From NCBI RefSeq assembly GCF_002632875.1, contig NZ_NJCX01000016.1:1-64000 (forward strand): a DNA stretch of 64,000 nt, written 5' to 3'. The position numbers and the translations under genes were made by a program. The notes beneath the pieces were generated by a model, which searched no databases, was not told the origin of the DNA, and worked only from the letters and a program-made list of their open reading frames with translations. Shown piece after piece: positions 49,941 to 60,309 of the stretch (the first letter of the stretch is position 1; every line of letters starts with the position of its first letter). This stretch comes from Xenorhabdus kozodoii. Lineage in GTDB: Bacteria > Pseudomonadota > Gammaproteobacteria > Enterobacterales > Enterobacteriaceae.

Positions 49941-51314
49941 TTAACGATTAGAACGTCTTAGAACATAATGCGCCGGCTGTTTCTGTGTCCATAGGATCCG
50001 GTAACCCATCATGAATGCCGATGCGGTTAGACCGATAATAAATCCAATCCAGAAACCCTGTGGCCCCATCGGTTTGGTGACATAATCCGTCAACGCCAGA
50101 ATATAGCCACTTGGCAGCCCTAAAATCCAATAAGCAATAAAAGTGATAAAGAAGATAGAACGTGTATCTTTGTACCCGCGTAATATCCCGGAGCCAATCA
50201 CCTGAACCGAATCAGAAAGCTGGTAGATCGCGGCAAATAGCATCAAATGGGAGGCAAGCGTAACAACCTCAGAGTTATCGTTGTACATAAATGCGATGTG
50301 CTCGCGACCCAGTACCGTGAAAGTTGCCGTCATACAGGCAATAATTAAGCCAACAATAATGCTCGTATAGGCGGATATTTTAGCGCCTTCTGCTGATTGT
50401 TGGCCCAGGTTATGGCCAACACGAATGGTTGCCGCTATCCCTAATGATAGTGGGAACATAAACATCATGGAGCTGAAATTGAGCGCTATCTGGTGCCCGG
50501 CCACGGCCACTACCCCCAGTGGGGAAACCAACAATGAGACGACGGCAAACAACGTAACTTCAAAAAACATCGCCAAAGCAATGGGTAAGCCAAGCAGTGC
50601 AATACGTTTTTGCATATGCCATTTAGGGCCTGCAAATTTGTTGAATGTTTGGATATCCTTCTGGGAAGGAGAGTGCTTCACATAGGCAAGCAAAAACAGG
50701 AACATAACCCAGTAAACCGTTGCCGTAGCGACACCGCAGCCTACACCGCCCAATTCAGGCGCACCAAATTTACCATAAATGAAAATATAGTTAACGGGGA
50801 TATTGACCAGTAGTCCGGCTATGCCAATTACCATGCCTGGTTTGGTTTTCGATAATCCTTCACATTGACCGCGCAAAACTTGATAAAACAAATAACCTGG
50901 CGCTCCCCACATGATGGCATGGATAAAATCTGTGGCTTTTTGAGCTAATACAGGATCGACGTTATGTTGTGCCTCTATAATAAATCGGCTGTTATACAAG
51001 ATGGCGATGATCAAGACAGAAAGGAAGGTGGCAAGCCAGAACCCTTGCTGAATTTGGCCTGCAACATTTTTTCTCTGACCAGATCCATTCATGTGTGCCA
51101 CGATGGGGGTTAAGGCAAGCAATAAGCCTTGACCAAACAGGATAGTAGGCAGCCAGATTGATGTACCAACAGCAACCGCTGACATTTCAACAGCACCAGC
51201 TTTACCTGCCATGACAGTATCGACGAAACCCATCGCAGTTTGTGAAAACTGCGCAATGACGACAGGGATCCCTAAAGCGAGCAAACTACGCGCTTCATTT
51301 AAATATTTCTGCAC
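49941..51314 (-). CDS. mdtK: Multidrug efflux MATE protein MdtK (NorM)
   Basis: 457 residues, exactly the E. coli length, with 12 helices in two MatE halves. The N-terminal [20 protein letters not shown] and [19 protein letters not shown] are typical. It exports cationic drugs and dyes in exchange for Na+ or H+. It is next to the tRNA-Val pair and divergent from ribE, as in E. coli. The start ATG is at 51314; no strong alternative exists. Confidence 0.93.
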   Translation of the reverse strand: MQKYLNEARSLLALGIPVVIAQFSQTAMGFVDTVMAGKAGAVEMSAVAVGTSIWLPTILFGQGLLLALTPIVAHMNGSGQRKNVAGQIQQGFWLATFLSVLIIAILYNSRFIIEAQHNVDPVLAQKATDFIHAIMWGAPGYLFYQVLRGQCEGLSKTKPGMVIGIAGLLVNIPVNYIFIYGKFGAPELGGVGCGVATATVYWVMFLFLLAYVKHSPSQKDIQTFNKFAGPKWHMQKRIALLGLPIALAMFFEVTLFAVVSLLVSPLGVVAVAGHQIALNFSSMMFMFPLSLGIAATIRVGHNLGQQSAEGAKISAYTSIIVGLIIACMTATFTVLGREHIAFMYNDNSEVVTLASHLMLFAAIYQLSDSVQVIGSGILRGYKDTRSIFFITFIAYWILGLPSGYILALTDYVTKPMGPQGFWIGFIIGLTASAFMMGYRILWTQKQPAHYVLRRSNR

Positions 51315-51620
51315 GTACTACACCTTTTTTGATTGAAAATTAACGAGAAAAATAAGAAGTATTTTTTGCGAGCAAACGATGTAAATAGAAAATGTATCGC
51401 TTATAAGCCGTCATATTGTATAGGACTCATTTTATTAATCCAATCATTGTACGATGGCTATATCCAATAACCGGGCAATGAATTTGAGACAACATGATTG
51501 AAGCAACATTCAACTGAAACTAAACTCAGCCAAAATAATATTCTGTTTAAACAGGGTGGTGTTTAAAAGCGGCGAGTAGGTTAAACTAATCCGCTAGATA
51601 AAATGATTAAAGAGGGTCCC

Positions 51621-52265
51621 ATGTTTACAGGTATCGTTCAGGGAAAAGCGCCGATAGTTGCCATTGATGAAAAGATGCATTTTCGGACTCATATTGTTAA
51701 GTTTCCGGCTGAATTATTACCCGGAATTGAAACGGGGGCTTCTGTTTCCCACAATGGCTGTTGCCTGACTGTGACTAAGATCAATGGTGATTTAGTCAGT
51801 TTTGATTTAATGAAAGAGACATTGCGTCTGACCAACCTTGGTGAGCTTAGGGTAGGTGATTGCGTCAATCTGGAAAGAGCGGCTAAATTTGGTGATGAAA
51901 TTGGCGGGCATTTGATGTCCGGTCATGTGATTACAACAGCAGAAATTGCCAAGATCTTCACTTCTGAAAATAACCATGAAATATGGTTTCGCATTCACGA
52001 CAAGCAGTTGATGAAATATATCCTGCACAAAGGGTTTATTGGTATTGACGGAATTAGCTTAACCATTGGAGATGTCGTTAATAATCGTTTTTGCGTTCAT
52101 TTAATTCCGGAAACATTGGAACGAACAACACTTGGCAAAAAACGCTTGGGTGAAAAGGTTAATATTGAGATTGATCCACAAACTCAAGCGATTGTAGATA
52201 CCGTTGAACGGGTTATGGCCCAGAAAGAACAAGAAAAACTATTGTTACAGGTTGAAGAACAATAA
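51621..52265 (+). CDS. ribE: Riboflavin synthase, alpha chain
   Basis: 214 residues from the ATG at 51621; the frame starts six codons higher, but AGAGGG precedes the ATG and the family begins MFTGIVQG. Two tandem lumazine-binding repeats (about 1-97 and 98-195): the first with GNHDFDL-like [15 protein letters not shown], the second with [15 protein letters not shown]. It dismutates 6,7-dimethyl-8-ribityllumazine to riboflavin. No FMN riboswitch is visible upstream. E. coli names it ribC or ribE. Confidence 0.95.
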   Translation: MFTGIVQGKAPIVAIDEKMHFRTHIVKFPAELLPGIETGASVSHNGCCLTVTKINGDLVSFDLMKETLRLTNLGELRVGDCVNLERAAKFGDEIGGHLMSGHVITTAEIAKIFTSENNHEIWFRIHDKQLMKYILHKGFIGIDGISLTIGDVVNNRFCVHLIPETLERTTLGKKRLGEKVNIEIDPQTQAIVDTVERVMAQKEQEKLLLQVEEQ

Positions 52266-52321
52266 AAAATATTTCTGGATTGTGTCGTAAAGCTTGTAAT
52301 GACTCGATCCTATAAGATAGG

Positions 52322-52354
52322 AAAGCTACAGAAATATCCTATTTCTGTAGCTTT
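52322..52354. terminator. Bidirectional hairpin between ribE and cfa
   Basis: AAAGCTACAGAAAT and ATTTCTGTAGCTTT are perfect 14-bp complements with loop ATCCT. Convergent genes flank it. Confidence 0.75.
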
Positions 52355-52376
52355 GGGAACGCCATTATGGGGAACA

Positions 52377-53528
52377 CTATCGAGGAACTCTCAATCCGTT
52401 TTCAATGCCTCGCGGGCTGAATACTATCTGCCATAACTGAATATCTCTTGCGCGGAATGCGCCTGCACAGGCATTCAGGTAATAAGTGAACATCCGTTTA
52501 AAGCGTGGGCTGTAGTTATGTTCTATTTCATGCCAACTGGCAGTAAATCGTTCATACCATGCCATCAGTGTTCGGTCATAATCTGCCCCAAAGTTGTGCC
52601 AATCTTCCATAACAAACTTTCCGGCAGTGGCTTTGGCAATTTTGGCTATCGATGGTAAGCAGCCGTTAGGAAAAATATATTTGCTGATCCATGCATCGGA
52701 GCCTGACTTATCAATATTGGAACCGATGCTATGGAGAAGGAACAGGCCATCAGGTTTCAGGTTTTTTTCCACGATATTGAAATAGTTGTCATAATTTTTA
52801 GGGCCAACGTGCTCAAACATGCCGACAGATACAACGCGATCAAACTGAAGGTTAAGGTTGCGGTAATCTTCAAGGATAATTTTTACATCCAGATCTTTAC
52901 AGCGCTCCTGAGCATATTTCTGCTGCTCGGCTGAAATTGTAACCCCTGTGACAGATACACCATAGTTTTTGGCAGCATAAGCTGCCAATCCTCCCCATCC
53001 ACAACCGATATCTAATACAGCCATGCCTGGAGAAAGTTGTAGTTTTTCGCAAATCAGGTGTAGCTTATGGGATTGTGCTTCTTCCAGGGTATTAGCATTT
53101 TTCCAATAGCCACAAGAATATTGCATATGAGGATCAAGCATCCGGGTAAAAAGGTCATTGCCTAAATTATAGTGTTCCTTACCGACAATCCAGGCACGTT
53201 TGGGCGATTGTAAATTGAATATACGAGAGATAACTATCTTGAAGATATCTTTGGTATTTTTAGGAACACGATGTTCTAAGCCTGCCCGTAATATTTTATA
53301 GAAGAAAATATCAAGGCGATCACATTCCCACCAGCCGTCCATATAACTCTCACCCAGACCCAATGAACCTTCCCTTAATACACGCTTATAGAAGTCAGGA
53401 TTTTTAATGCGTAGATCGAAAGGACGCTTGCCATTGATCTCAATATCGGCTTCCTGAAGTAACTCATGGGCGATCCTATGCCAAGGATCAGTGGTTGTTT
53501 TTTTACCTTCAACAAAAGACGAACTCAT
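52377..53528 (-). CDS. cfa: Cyclopropane-fatty-acyl-phospholipid synthase
   Basis: 383 residues. SAM-binding motif LDIGCGWGGLAAYAAKNYGV (about 175-195), the bicarbonate-site Cys/His region HYNLGNDLFTRMLDPHMQYS, and SVGMFEHVGPKNYDNYF. It methylenates the double bond of unsaturated acyl chains in the membrane at the onset of stationary phase. E. coli cfa also lies between ribE and the purine transporter gene. Confidence 0.95.
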   Translation of the reverse strand: MSSSFVEGKKTTTDPWHRIAHELLQEADIEINGKRPFDLRIKNPDFYKRVLREGSLGLGESYMDGWWECDRLDIFFYKILRAGLEHRVPKNTKDIFKIVISRIFNLQSPKRAWIVGKEHYNLGNDLFTRMLDPHMQYSCGYWKNANTLEEAQSHKLHLICEKLQLSPGMAVLDIGCGWGGLAAYAAKNYGVSVTGVTISAEQQKYAQERCKDLDVKIILEDYRNLNLQFDRVVSVGMFEHVGPKNYDNYFNIVEKNLKPDGLFLLHSIGSNIDKSGSDAWISKYIFPNGCLPSIAKIAKATAGKFVMEDWHNFGADYDRTLMAWYERFTASWHEIEHNYSPRFKRMFTYYLNACAGAFRARDIQLWQIVFSPRGIENGLRVPR

Positions 53529-53760
53529 ATACTCTCCAACATTTGTGTGATGGAATTCTGAGGTGTTACTTATAGCTGATTTTTATTATGTAAACCTTGA
53601 AGGTTTATTGAAAAATAATATAGAAATGGCATTAAAAGCACATATTGCCTATTCATCCTGAAATTAAAGAGAGCCTCAATGCCCTGAAATACCTCAAATC
53701 CCGAACTTTTAGAATAATGAATCGGTATAAGTATATGAGTGAAATAGCATTTAAACAATC

Positions 53761-53793
53761 ATCTAAAGGTTACATAAAGCGTAACCTTTAGAT
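53761..53793. terminator. Hairpin downstream of punC
   Basis: ATCTAAAGGTTAC and GTAACCTTTAGAT are perfect 13-bp complements around ATAAAGC. No T-run follows. It lies 44 bases beyond the punC stop. 53529-53836 otherwise shows no gene. Confidence 0.5.
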
Positions 53794-53836
53794 AATAATG
53801 TTCTTAGCTATTATTTTTTTCGGGGAGTTATAGCAT

Positions 53837-55024
53837 TTATGCCTGGTGGTTTTTTTCAATGCCTTGTTTTTGCAGCCAATAACCGATCGCCATTGGGAGA
53901 GCTGTAAACGCCATTACTGTTGTTGTCGACAAAAGAGGATATTCCATAAATAAAGAGACGATCATACTTGCGACAAAACAGAGGCCCAATTGCAGGGCAT
54001 TTTGCAATGCAGCCGCTTTACCACTGTCCTGAGGATAAACAGACAGAGCATTTGCGACTGCAATTGGATAAGATGCACCATTCATTGCCGCCATCACACA
54101 AAAGGGAATAAGAATAGCGATAAATGAAGGTTCACTTAATATGGAAATTAAATAAATAGTGATCATGCTTACAGCATAGCCCACTAATAGAAATGGAAAT
54201 ACGGTTTCACTTTTCACTTTTTCCAATAAGATACGGCAACCATATCCGCCAATCATAAAGGCCAGAGTTTGGGGAATATAACTTAGGCCAATATCAGTAG
54301 GATCATAACCCATGTCTTTTAAAATTGTGGGTGACCCGGTTAACCAGGCAAAAAAACCTGCACTGCAAGATGCGTAGATCATTACATTCCCGTTAAAAAC
54401 GGGAGAAGTTAATAACGTAAAGAAAGAAATCGATTTTTTATTGGTGTGGCTTTCAATGTTAGTACGTTTATTAGCCAAAAAAAATGTGGGTATTAACAGC
54501 AATACCGTCACGATCATTAAAATAAGGAAAATGACCCTCCAGCCATCATGCGTTAATAGCCACGCTCCTAACAAAGGCGCAAGGGCAGGGGAAAGGGCAA
54601 CCAGGGGCATGATCATGGCAAAAACCCGTTTGGTACGCTCTGCATCATATCTATCAACGACTAAAGCCTGCCAGGTAACCGCAGCAGAACAAACACCCAC
54701 TGCCTGCATAAATCTCAATACCAATAACTGAATATGATCAGTTATCCAAAGCATACCTAAACAGCTAATGGAAAACAGGGATAGTCCGATAATAAGGACA
54801 GGTTTTCTGCCTAAACGATCAGACAATTGTCCCCACAAAAGTTGGGCAAAAGCAAATCCGGCAAGAAAAATACTGAGGCTCGCACTGATAGCATTGGTTG
54901 ATGTACCTAACTCTGCTTTCATTGTATCGAAAGCGGGCAGATACATATCGATGGCCAAATAGCCCAGCATACTGAGGCCTGCGAGATAAAACATAAATGA
55001 GATGGAGTTTTTATTTGTTGTCAT
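53837..55024 (-). CDS. punC: Purine ribonucleoside exporter/transporter PunC (YdhC)
   Basis: 395 residues from the ATG at 55024; the frame reads 20 codons further up without a ribosome site. MFS, 12 helices, Bcr/CmlA type. The motif GQLSDRLGRKPVLIIGLSLF, then AVGVCSAAVTWQALVVDRYD, resembles E. coli PunC (403). The E. coli protein is implicated in purine nucleoside transport and is activated by PunR. The divergent punR here and the purR next to it suggest the same role. Confidence 0.88.
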   Translation of the reverse strand: MTTNKNSISFMFYLAGLSMLGYLAIDMYLPAFDTMKAELGTSTNAISASLSIFLAGFAFAQLLWGQLSDRLGRKPVLIIGLSLFSISCLGMLWITDHIQLLVLRFMQAVGVCSAAVTWQALVVDRYDAERTKRVFAMIMPLVALSPALAPLLGAWLLTHDGWRVIFLILMIVTVLLLIPTFFLANKRTNIESHTNKKSISFFTLLTSPVFNGNVMIYASCSAGFFAWLTGSPTILKDMGYDPTDIGLSYIPQTLAFMIGGYGCRILLEKVKSETVFPFLLVGYAVSMITIYLISILSEPSFIAILIPFCVMAAMNGASYPIAVANALSVYPQDSGKAAALQNALQLGLCFVASMIVSLFMEYPLLSTTTVMAFTALPMAIGYWLQKQGIEKNHQA

Positions 55025-55147
55025 TGTGTTAATAACTCGGTGTGGTAGTGGATGAGTGGCTAATTGGCTTATTTTATATAGCATGATTTTTACTTGTGAA
55101 ACGGTAATATTTGCACCATGCTGTGAAAAAAATTGAAAGGAAGAACT

Positions 55148-56056
55148 ATGTGGTCTGAATATTCTCTGGAAGTTGTTGATGCTGTCGCCAGAACAGGAAG
55201 TTTCAGTGCGGCTGCATCAGAGCTTCATCGTGTACCTTCTGCTGTCAGTTATACGGTAAAGCAGCTCGAAGAGTGGCTGGCAGTACCTTTGTTTGAACGT
55301 CGTCACCGTGATGTCGATTTAACAGAAGCGGGAGCCATTTTTGTCAAAGAAGCTCGTTCTGTTATCAAAAAAATGAATCACACTCGGCACCAGTGCCAAC
55401 AGGTGGCCAATGGTTGGCGAGGACAATTTAGTATCGCAGTCGATCAGGTAGTCAAACCAGAGCGAACTCTTCGGCTAATTTTGGATTTTTATCGCCATTT
55501 CCCAGATATTGAATTATTTATCTACCCTGAAGTTTTTAATGGCGTATGGGATGCCTTGGTGGATGGGAGAGTGGATGTTGCCATCGGAGCGACACGCGCC
55601 TCCCCTGTTGGTGAACGATATAGCTTCAGGGATATGGGATTTATGCCATGGTTATGTGTAGCCAGCCCTGAACACGAACTGGCAGCGATATCGGGAAAAT
55701 TGAATGATGATCAGATGCGGCCTTATCCCAGTTTATGCCTCGAAGACACTTCACGCAGCTTACCCAAGCGTGATACATGGGCTTTGGATAACCAACGAAG
55801 GTTGATTGTTCCCGATTGGGGAGTTGGATTAAGTTGTCTGATGGATGGATTGTGTGTAGGCATGGTGCCTAAACACCGTGCACTACCGCTGATCCGTAAA
55901 GGCAAGTTGATAACGCTCGAACTTGAACAACCATTACCTGATAGCCCATGCTGTTTGACATGGTCACAAAAAAGCCATTCACCGGCATTAAGCTGGTTAC
56001 TTGATTATCTGGGGGATAGCGAAACGCTTAATGCCGAATGGCTGCAAGAAAATTAA
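55148..56056 (+). CDS. punR: LysR regulator PunR (YdhB)
   Basis: 302 residues from the ATG at 55148, which has AGGAAG before it; five codons upstream lies a weaker ATG. MWSEYSLEVVDAVARTGSFS then AAASELHRVPSAVSYTVKQL is almost the E. coli sequence. HTH at about 17-40, effector domain from 90. It activates the divergent punC. The intergenic region is 120 bp, enough for the shared promoter. It ends four bases before the convergent purR stop. Confidence 0.93.
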   Translation: MWSEYSLEVVDAVARTGSFSAAASELHRVPSAVSYTVKQLEEWLAVPLFERRHRDVDLTEAGAIFVKEARSVIKKMNHTRHQCQQVANGWRGQFSIAVDQVVKPERTLRLILDFYRHFPDIELFIYPEVFNGVWDALVDGRVDVAIGATRASPVGERYSFRDMGFMPWLCVASPEHELAAISGKLNDDQMRPYPSLCLEDTSRSLPKRDTWALDNQRRLIVPDWGVGLSCLMDGLCVGMVPKHRALPLIRKGKLITLELEQPLPDSPCCLTWSQKSHSPALSWLLDYLGDSETLNAEWLQEN

Positions 56057-56059
56057 CTG

Positions 56060-57085
56060 TCAGCGGCGATAATCGATAAAAGGTCCATCCGCAACAGAGC
56101 GCCGTTCAACAAGGCGTGGGTGGACTTCAATAGTTTGTGCATCCTCACGTTTATTGACGATCCTGTCCAGTAACATGGTAAAAGCCATTTGCCCTAAACG
56201 TTCTTTGGGTTGGTGGATAGTTGTTAATGCTGGCGTGAAATAGCGGGCATTGCGAATATTGTCATAACCGATGATGGAAATGTCTTGTGGAACGCGTAAT
56301 CCTAACTCGTCGGCTGCACAGATCGCTCCCATAGCCATGACATCCCCACCACAAAAAACAGCGGTTGGGCGATGTTTCTGGCTCAGGATTTTGTACATGG
56401 CCTGATAACCGGATTCAGGTTCAAAATCACCTTGTACAATCCATTCATCCTGAATGGTGATATTGGCTTCTTTCAGTGCCTTAAGAAAACCCTGATGGCG
56501 TCCTCCGCCAGTATTTCTTGCCAATGGCCCAGGAATGGATGCAATATCACGGTGGCCGCGCTCAATAAGATAACGGCCAGCCAAGTAACCACCATGAAAG
56601 GCATTATCAATAATTGCATCGGTAAAATCGCCTCTGGATTCTCCCCAATCCATGACCACCATAGGAATATTGCGATAGCCTTCCAGCATACTCAAAAGCT
56701 GATCAGGGTATTCTGAACACATTACCAGCAAACCATCGACCCGCTTTTGCGCCAGCATCGCGAGATAAGCTTTCTGTTTATCGAGGTCGTTATGAGAATT
56801 ACATAAAATCAGTGTATAACCTTTGCCATAGCAGCTATTTTCAACAGATTCTATAATCTCGGCAAAATAAGGAGCTTCACTTGATGTTGCCAGTAACCCA
56901 ATGGATTTGGTGTGGTTAACTTTTAGGCTGCGGGCAACGGCACTGGGAGAATAATTCAATTCCTTAATGGCAGCCCAAACAGCGGCCTTTGTATCTTCGG
57001 CGACGAAACGGGTTTTATTGATAACATGGGATACGGTTGTGGTCGAAACACCAGCGCGTTTAGCCACATCTTTAATCGTTGCCAT
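56060..57085 (-). CDS. purR: Purine repressor PurR
   Basis: 341 residues, E. coli length. The LacI HTH and hinge helix are [20 protein letters not shown] and [20 protein letters not shown]. The effector domain binds hypoxanthine or guanine, after which the protein represses purine genes. The Arg and Asp residues of the family effector site are plausible but not checked. A candidate PurR operator lies upstream (57207-57222), suggesting autoregulation as in E. coli. Confidence 0.95.
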   Translation of the reverse strand: MATIKDVAKRAGVSTTTVSHVINKTRFVAEDTKAAVWAAIKELNYSPSAVARSLKVNHTKSIGLLATSSEAPYFAEIIESVENSCYGKGYTLILCNSHNDLDKQKAYLAMLAQKRVDGLLVMCSEYPDQLLSMLEGYRNIPMVVMDWGESRGDFTDAIIDNAFHGGYLAGRYLIERGHRDIASIPGPLARNTGGGRHQGFLKALKEANITIQDEWIVQGDFEPESGYQAMYKILSQKHRPTAVFCGGDVMAMGAICAADELGLRVPQDISIIGYDNIRNARYFTPALTTIHQPKERLGQMAFTMLLDRIVNKREDAQTIEVHPRLVERRSVADGPFIDYRR

Positions 57086-57118
57086 GAAAAAAGGACTCCT
57101 GACCTTCTGGTCTAATTT

Positions 57119-57200
57119 ATATACCCTTTATCTTCCAAATTGCCGTCTGGCTGATGGCACTGACTTGCACACCACCGTAACTTGAAATTTGTCGGGTATA
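57119..57200. repeat. Compact TIR-bounded repeat (copy E) upstream of purR
   Basis: 82 bp bounded by TATACCC (57119-57125) and GGGTATA (57194-57200). The inner flanks CTTCCAAATTGCC and AACTTGAAATTTG are a worn form of the CTTCAAGTTGC/GCAACTTGAAG arms of copies A-D, but the CCCCGC core is missing. It sits between purR and its candidate operator. Confidence 0.55.
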
Positions 57201-57206
57201 GCTATT

Positions 57207-57222
57207 TGTTAATCGTTTGCCA
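57207..57222 (-). promoter_or_regulatory. Candidate PurR operator
   Basis: The plus strand TGTTAATCGTTTGCCA matches the PurR consensus (in reverse) at 8 of 11 fixed positions, with the central CG and the GC half-site intact. It lies about 125 bases upstream of purR. Confidence 0.4.
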
Positions 57223-57427
57223 ATATATTTATATACAGAGTGATGGTTGGCAATAATTTAGCGATAAACCTTGAATTTTGTCTGATCTAGCTCAAAAGTG
57301 AAAGTAATAATCGATGCTATAAAGAGTATGGACTAAATATCGCGGTATGATTTTTAGATAATAGGGTAAATAACCGCTTAAAATTTATGGTGTTGAGGTG
57401 TCTTAATTTTCACATTGAGGATGTTCT

Positions 57428-57514
57428 ATGGATACAGATCTGAAGTTGGGATTATTGGCTGCCAGTAGTGCATTAATCATGATTGTTTTTCTGGCAAGCC
57501 TTTGTCTGATCTGA
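57428..57514 (+). CDS. ynhF: YnhF-like small membrane protein
   Basis: 28 residues: MDTDLKLGLLAASSALIMIV followed by FLASLCLI and TGA. GAGG lies seven bases before the ATG. A single hydrophobic helix with an acidic MDTDLK start. E. coli YnhF (29 residues, MSTDLKFSLV...) lies at this place next to purR. It is an inner-membrane mini-protein of unknown role. It is too short for gene callers. Confidence 0.75.
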   Translation: MDTDLKLGLLAASSALIMIVFLASLCLI

Positions 57515-57552
57515 TCAAGATCTAAGAGAAAAGTTTGTCGCACCGATTGCTT

Positions 57553-57608
57553 TAAGGGCGGGTTTCCCAGCATGTACAATGTCGCGAATGCCGGAAAACC
57601 CGCCCTTA
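57553..57608. terminator. Long hairpin between ynhF and sodB
   Basis: TAAGGGCGGGTTT (57553-57565) and AAACCCGCCCTTA (57596-57608) are perfect 13-bp complements. Inner CCGGCA/TGCTGG-type pairs extend the stem. The flanks are T-rich on the plus strand. It probably ends ynhF and sodB transcripts. Confidence 0.6.
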
Positions 57609-57640
57609 TTATTTCAAGCGGATATAAGGATCAATCTTAT

Positions 57641-58219
57641 TTAAGCCAGGTTTTCTTCAACAAATTTCCAGTTGACCAAAGCCCAGAAATGTTCCAGGTA
57701 TTGAGGACGTGCATTACGGTAATCGATGTAATATGCGTGCTCCCAAACATCAACAGTCAGAACTGGCTTATCTTCCCCGGTCAATGGGGTGGCTGCATTA
57801 GAAGTGTTAGCAATAGCCAAAGTGCCGTCAGCTTTCTTGACTAACCAAGTCCAACCAGAACCAAAGTTTTTCAGGGCTGCGTCAGTGAACTGTTGTTTGA
57901 ACTCAGCAAAAGAACCGAACGCCTTGTTGATCGCGTCTGCTACTTTTCCGGTTGGTTCTCCGCCGCCATTGGGTGACAGGCTATGCCAGTAGAAAGTATG
58001 GTTCCAGATTTGTGCTGCGTTATTGAAGATGCCGCCTTCAGACGTGTTGATAATCTCTTCCAGAGATTTTCCGGCAAATTCAGTATCTTTAATCAGATTA
58101 TTCAGGTTTACAACATAAGCGTTGTGATGTTTGCCGTGGTGGTATTCTAGCGTTTCTGCGGAAATGTGTGGTTCCAGGGCATCTTTAGCATAAGGTAATG
58201 CGGGTAATTCGAAAGACAT
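57641..58219 (-). CDS. sodB: Iron superoxide dismutase
   Basis: 192 residues from the ATG at 58219, preceded by AAAGGAG; the frame continues 13 codons up but the family begins [10 protein letters not shown]. The iron ligands are His in [12 protein letters not shown], His in [10 protein letters not shown], Asp in [14 protein letters not shown], and the His of the same WEHAY motif. It removes superoxide in the cytoplasm. In E. coli it is degraded with the small RNA RyhB when iron is low. ydhP, which lies next to it in E. coli, is missing. Confidence 0.95.
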   Translation of the reverse strand: MSFELPALPYAKDALEPHISAETLEYHHGKHHNAYVVNLNNLIKDTEFAGKSLEEIINTSEGGIFNNAAQIWNHTFYWHSLSPNGGGEPTGKVADAINKAFGSFAEFKQQFTDAALKNFGSGWTWLVKKADGTLAIANTSNAATPLTGEDKPVLTVDVWEHAYYIDYRNARPQYLEHFWALVNWKFVEENLA

Positions 58220-58580
58220 TGCATGCTCCTTTTTAATATCGGGTTTTTGGCTCTGCAAACCATGACTTAGGTACGCATCATGGGCAGGGCAAATTTAAAC
58301 TTATTATCGTGTTACTATTTTGATAATTATCTTAACAACATTTCTGCTAAATAACAGGGGAAAAGATGCGGCCAAACTGCGGACTGGTGCAGAACTGAAC
58401 GGTAACATGGTTGGGTACAGTCAGTTAGCATGAAAATATCGAATGAACATTTGTTGCAGATCATGGTAAAAATTTGCTACATAAAGTTCACGGTAGAAAA
58501 ATTAGCGTAGAAAGTGGTATTCTGAATCAATCTTTATCTTATGCTGATAAATAGCGCTTGCAGTTTTTAAGGAAGCAAAA
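58220..58580. other. sodB-grxD divergent region
   Basis: 361 bp with no gene. A palindrome GATAATTATC lies at 58322-58331, 102-112 bases upstream of sodB. It might be part of a Fur- or NsrR-type site, but is too short to call. Confidence 0.3.
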
Positions 58581-58961
58581 ATGACGAATATTAATACGAA
58601 CACTAACACGGTGACTGATACAACGGTTGATGCAGTCATTGAAAAAATCGAACGCCAGCTCAGAGAAAACCCAATCCTGCTGTATATGAAAGGTTCCCCT
58701 AAATTGCCAAGCTGTGGCTTTTCTGCACAGGCAGTTCAGGCTTTATCAGCTTGTGGTGAACGTTTTGCTTATGTGGATATTTTGCAAAATCCAGATATCC
58801 GTGCCCAATTGCCTAAATATGCAAATTGGCCGACTTTTCCTCAGCTTTGGGTTGATGGTGAATTGGTGGGAGGTTGTGACATTCTTGTTGAAATGTATCA
58901 GCGTGGTGAGCTACAAACGCTGATCAAAGAAACCGCCGACAAGTACCGTGATCAGGAATAA
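58581..58961 (+). CDS. grxD: Monothiol glutaredoxin GrxD (Grx4)
   Basis: 126 residues. The CGFS active site is in KLPSCGFSAQAVQAL, preceded by PILLYMKG with the conserved Lys. LWVDGELVGGCDILVEMYQ completes the glutathione site. It carries or inserts a 2Fe-2S cluster with BolA or IbaG. It is about 11 residues longer than E. coli GrxD, with an Asn/Thr-rich start (MTNINTNTNTVTDTTVD). Confidence 0.94.
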   Translation: MTNINTNTNTVTDTTVDAVIEKIERQLRENPILLYMKGSPKLPSCGFSAQAVQALSACGERFAYVDILQNPDIRAQLPKYANWPTFPQLWVDGELVGGCDILVEMYQRGELQTLIKETADKYRDQE

Positions 58962-59063
58962 GATCAGTCATTCATCTGAATGATGGAGACTTTTTATAGC
59001 CCCATACTTTTAATCGGTATGGGGTTAATATTTATGGCGTTAATTAAAGATAATGCTTGCTTT

Positions 59064-59723
59064 TTAAGACTCGCAATTAGCGGTATCAATAGAGGGTAAT
59101 GGCCAGCCACCTAGCCGTTTCCAGCGATTAACGAGTTCACAAAAAAGCAGCGCAGTTCGATCAGTATCATAAAGGGCGCTGTGTGCCTGATTGCTGTCAA
59201 ACGGGATCTCTGCTGTGATGCAGGCTTTGGCTAGAATTGTTTGGCCGAGAACCAAGCCACTAAGTGCCGCGGTATCAAAAGTCGCGAACGGATGGAAAGG
59301 ATTACGTTTTAAACCCGCACGTTCAGCCGCTCTCATGACAAAACTGTGATCAAAATTGGCATTATGGGCGACCATAATTGCACGGTTACAATTCGCCTCT
59401 TTCATGCCCTTACGGATCATTTTGAAAATGGCATGCAAGGCAGTGTATTCACTGACAGCCCCCCGCAAAGGGTTGGTAGGATCAATACCGGTGAAAGCAA
59501 GAGCGGCAGGATCAAGGTTAGCCCCTTCAAAAGGCTCGATATGAAAATGCAATGTATCAGCGGGTGTTAGCCAGCCCTCATCATCCATTTTTAAGGTAAT
59601 TGCAGCAATTTCAAGTAAAGCGTCTGTACGCGCATTAAAACCAGCGGTTTCGACATCAATGACAACGGGATAGTAGCCACGAAAGCGCCCGCTTAGCATA
59701 TTTTGATCATTTTGATTAGACAT
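59064..59723 (-). CDS. rnt: Ribonuclease T
   Basis: 219 residues, DEDDh exonuclease: Exo I is [11 protein letters not shown], Exo II is HNANFDHSF, and Exo III is [10 protein letters not shown]. It trims the 3' end of tRNAs and other stable RNAs as a dimer. E. coli RNase T has 215 residues. It is convergent with grxD, as in E. coli. Confidence 0.95.
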   Translation of the reverse strand: MSNQNDQNMLSGRFRGYYPVVIDVETAGFNARTDALLEIAAITLKMDDEGWLTPADTLHFHIEPFEGANLDPAALAFTGIDPTNPLRGAVSEYTALHAIFKMIRKGMKEANCNRAIMVAHNANFDHSFVMRAAERAGLKRNPFHPFATFDTAALSGLVLGQTILAKACITAEIPFDSNQAHSALYDTDRTALLFCELVNRWKRLGGWPLPSIDTANCES

Positions 59724-59901
59724 CTGATTTTCAGTTCTTAGCTTCAGGATTCTGTTTTTGACTCTGGAATGGTAGATATTATGACAAAATTTGGTGTGTC
59801 TTGCAGAAGTAATGCTTATTGAGTGAGGAATTAAAGGGCGATATGCCCTTATGTACGGATATCAATAATTTCTATTTATAACTTGATATCTATTGACAAA
59901 G

Positions 59902-60309
59902 TTAGTTGCCTAATGCACTGCTGGCATCTGAATTTTCGATGAGTTCAATCTTATAGCCATCAGGATCTTCAACGAATGCAATCACCGTTGTGCCACCTTT
60001 AACCGGCCCTGCTTCACGAACGACTTTTCCGCCAGCAAGTTTGATGCGATCACACGTTGCCGCAACATCATCAACACCTAAAGCAATATGCCCAAAAGCG
60101 GTTCCCATTTCGTAGTTTTCAACATCCCAATTATAGGTTAGTTCAATAACTGCGCCCTGACTTTCATCGGTATAACCAACAAAGGCGAGAGAATATTTAT
60201 ACTCTGGATTTTCACTGGTGCGAAGTAAACGCATCCCCATTACCTGAGTATAAAAATCAATTGAGCGTTGCATGTTGCCAACACGGATCATAGTATGGAG
60301 TAAACGCAT
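59902..60309 (-). CDS. gloA: Glyoxalase I
   Basis: 135 residues. The metal ligands of the nickel enzyme are His-5 in [11 protein letters not shown], Glu in [11 protein letters not shown], His in [12 protein letters not shown], and Glu in GYKIELIE. It converts the methylglyoxal-glutathione hemithioacetal to S-lactoylglutathione. nemRA, which flanks it in E. coli, is absent. Confidence 0.95.
   Translation of the reverse strand: MRLLHTMIRVGNMQRSIDFYTQVMGMRLLRTSENPEYKYSLAFVGYTDESQGAVIELTYNWDVENYEMGTAFGHIALGVDDVAATCDRIKLAGGKVVREAGPVKGGTTVIAFVEDPDGYKIELIENSDASSALGN

Noticed and set aside
51315-51620. FMN riboswitch upstream of ribE
   Set aside because: None of the conserved RFN-element segments is visible and the gap is short; E. 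coli ribE lacks one too.
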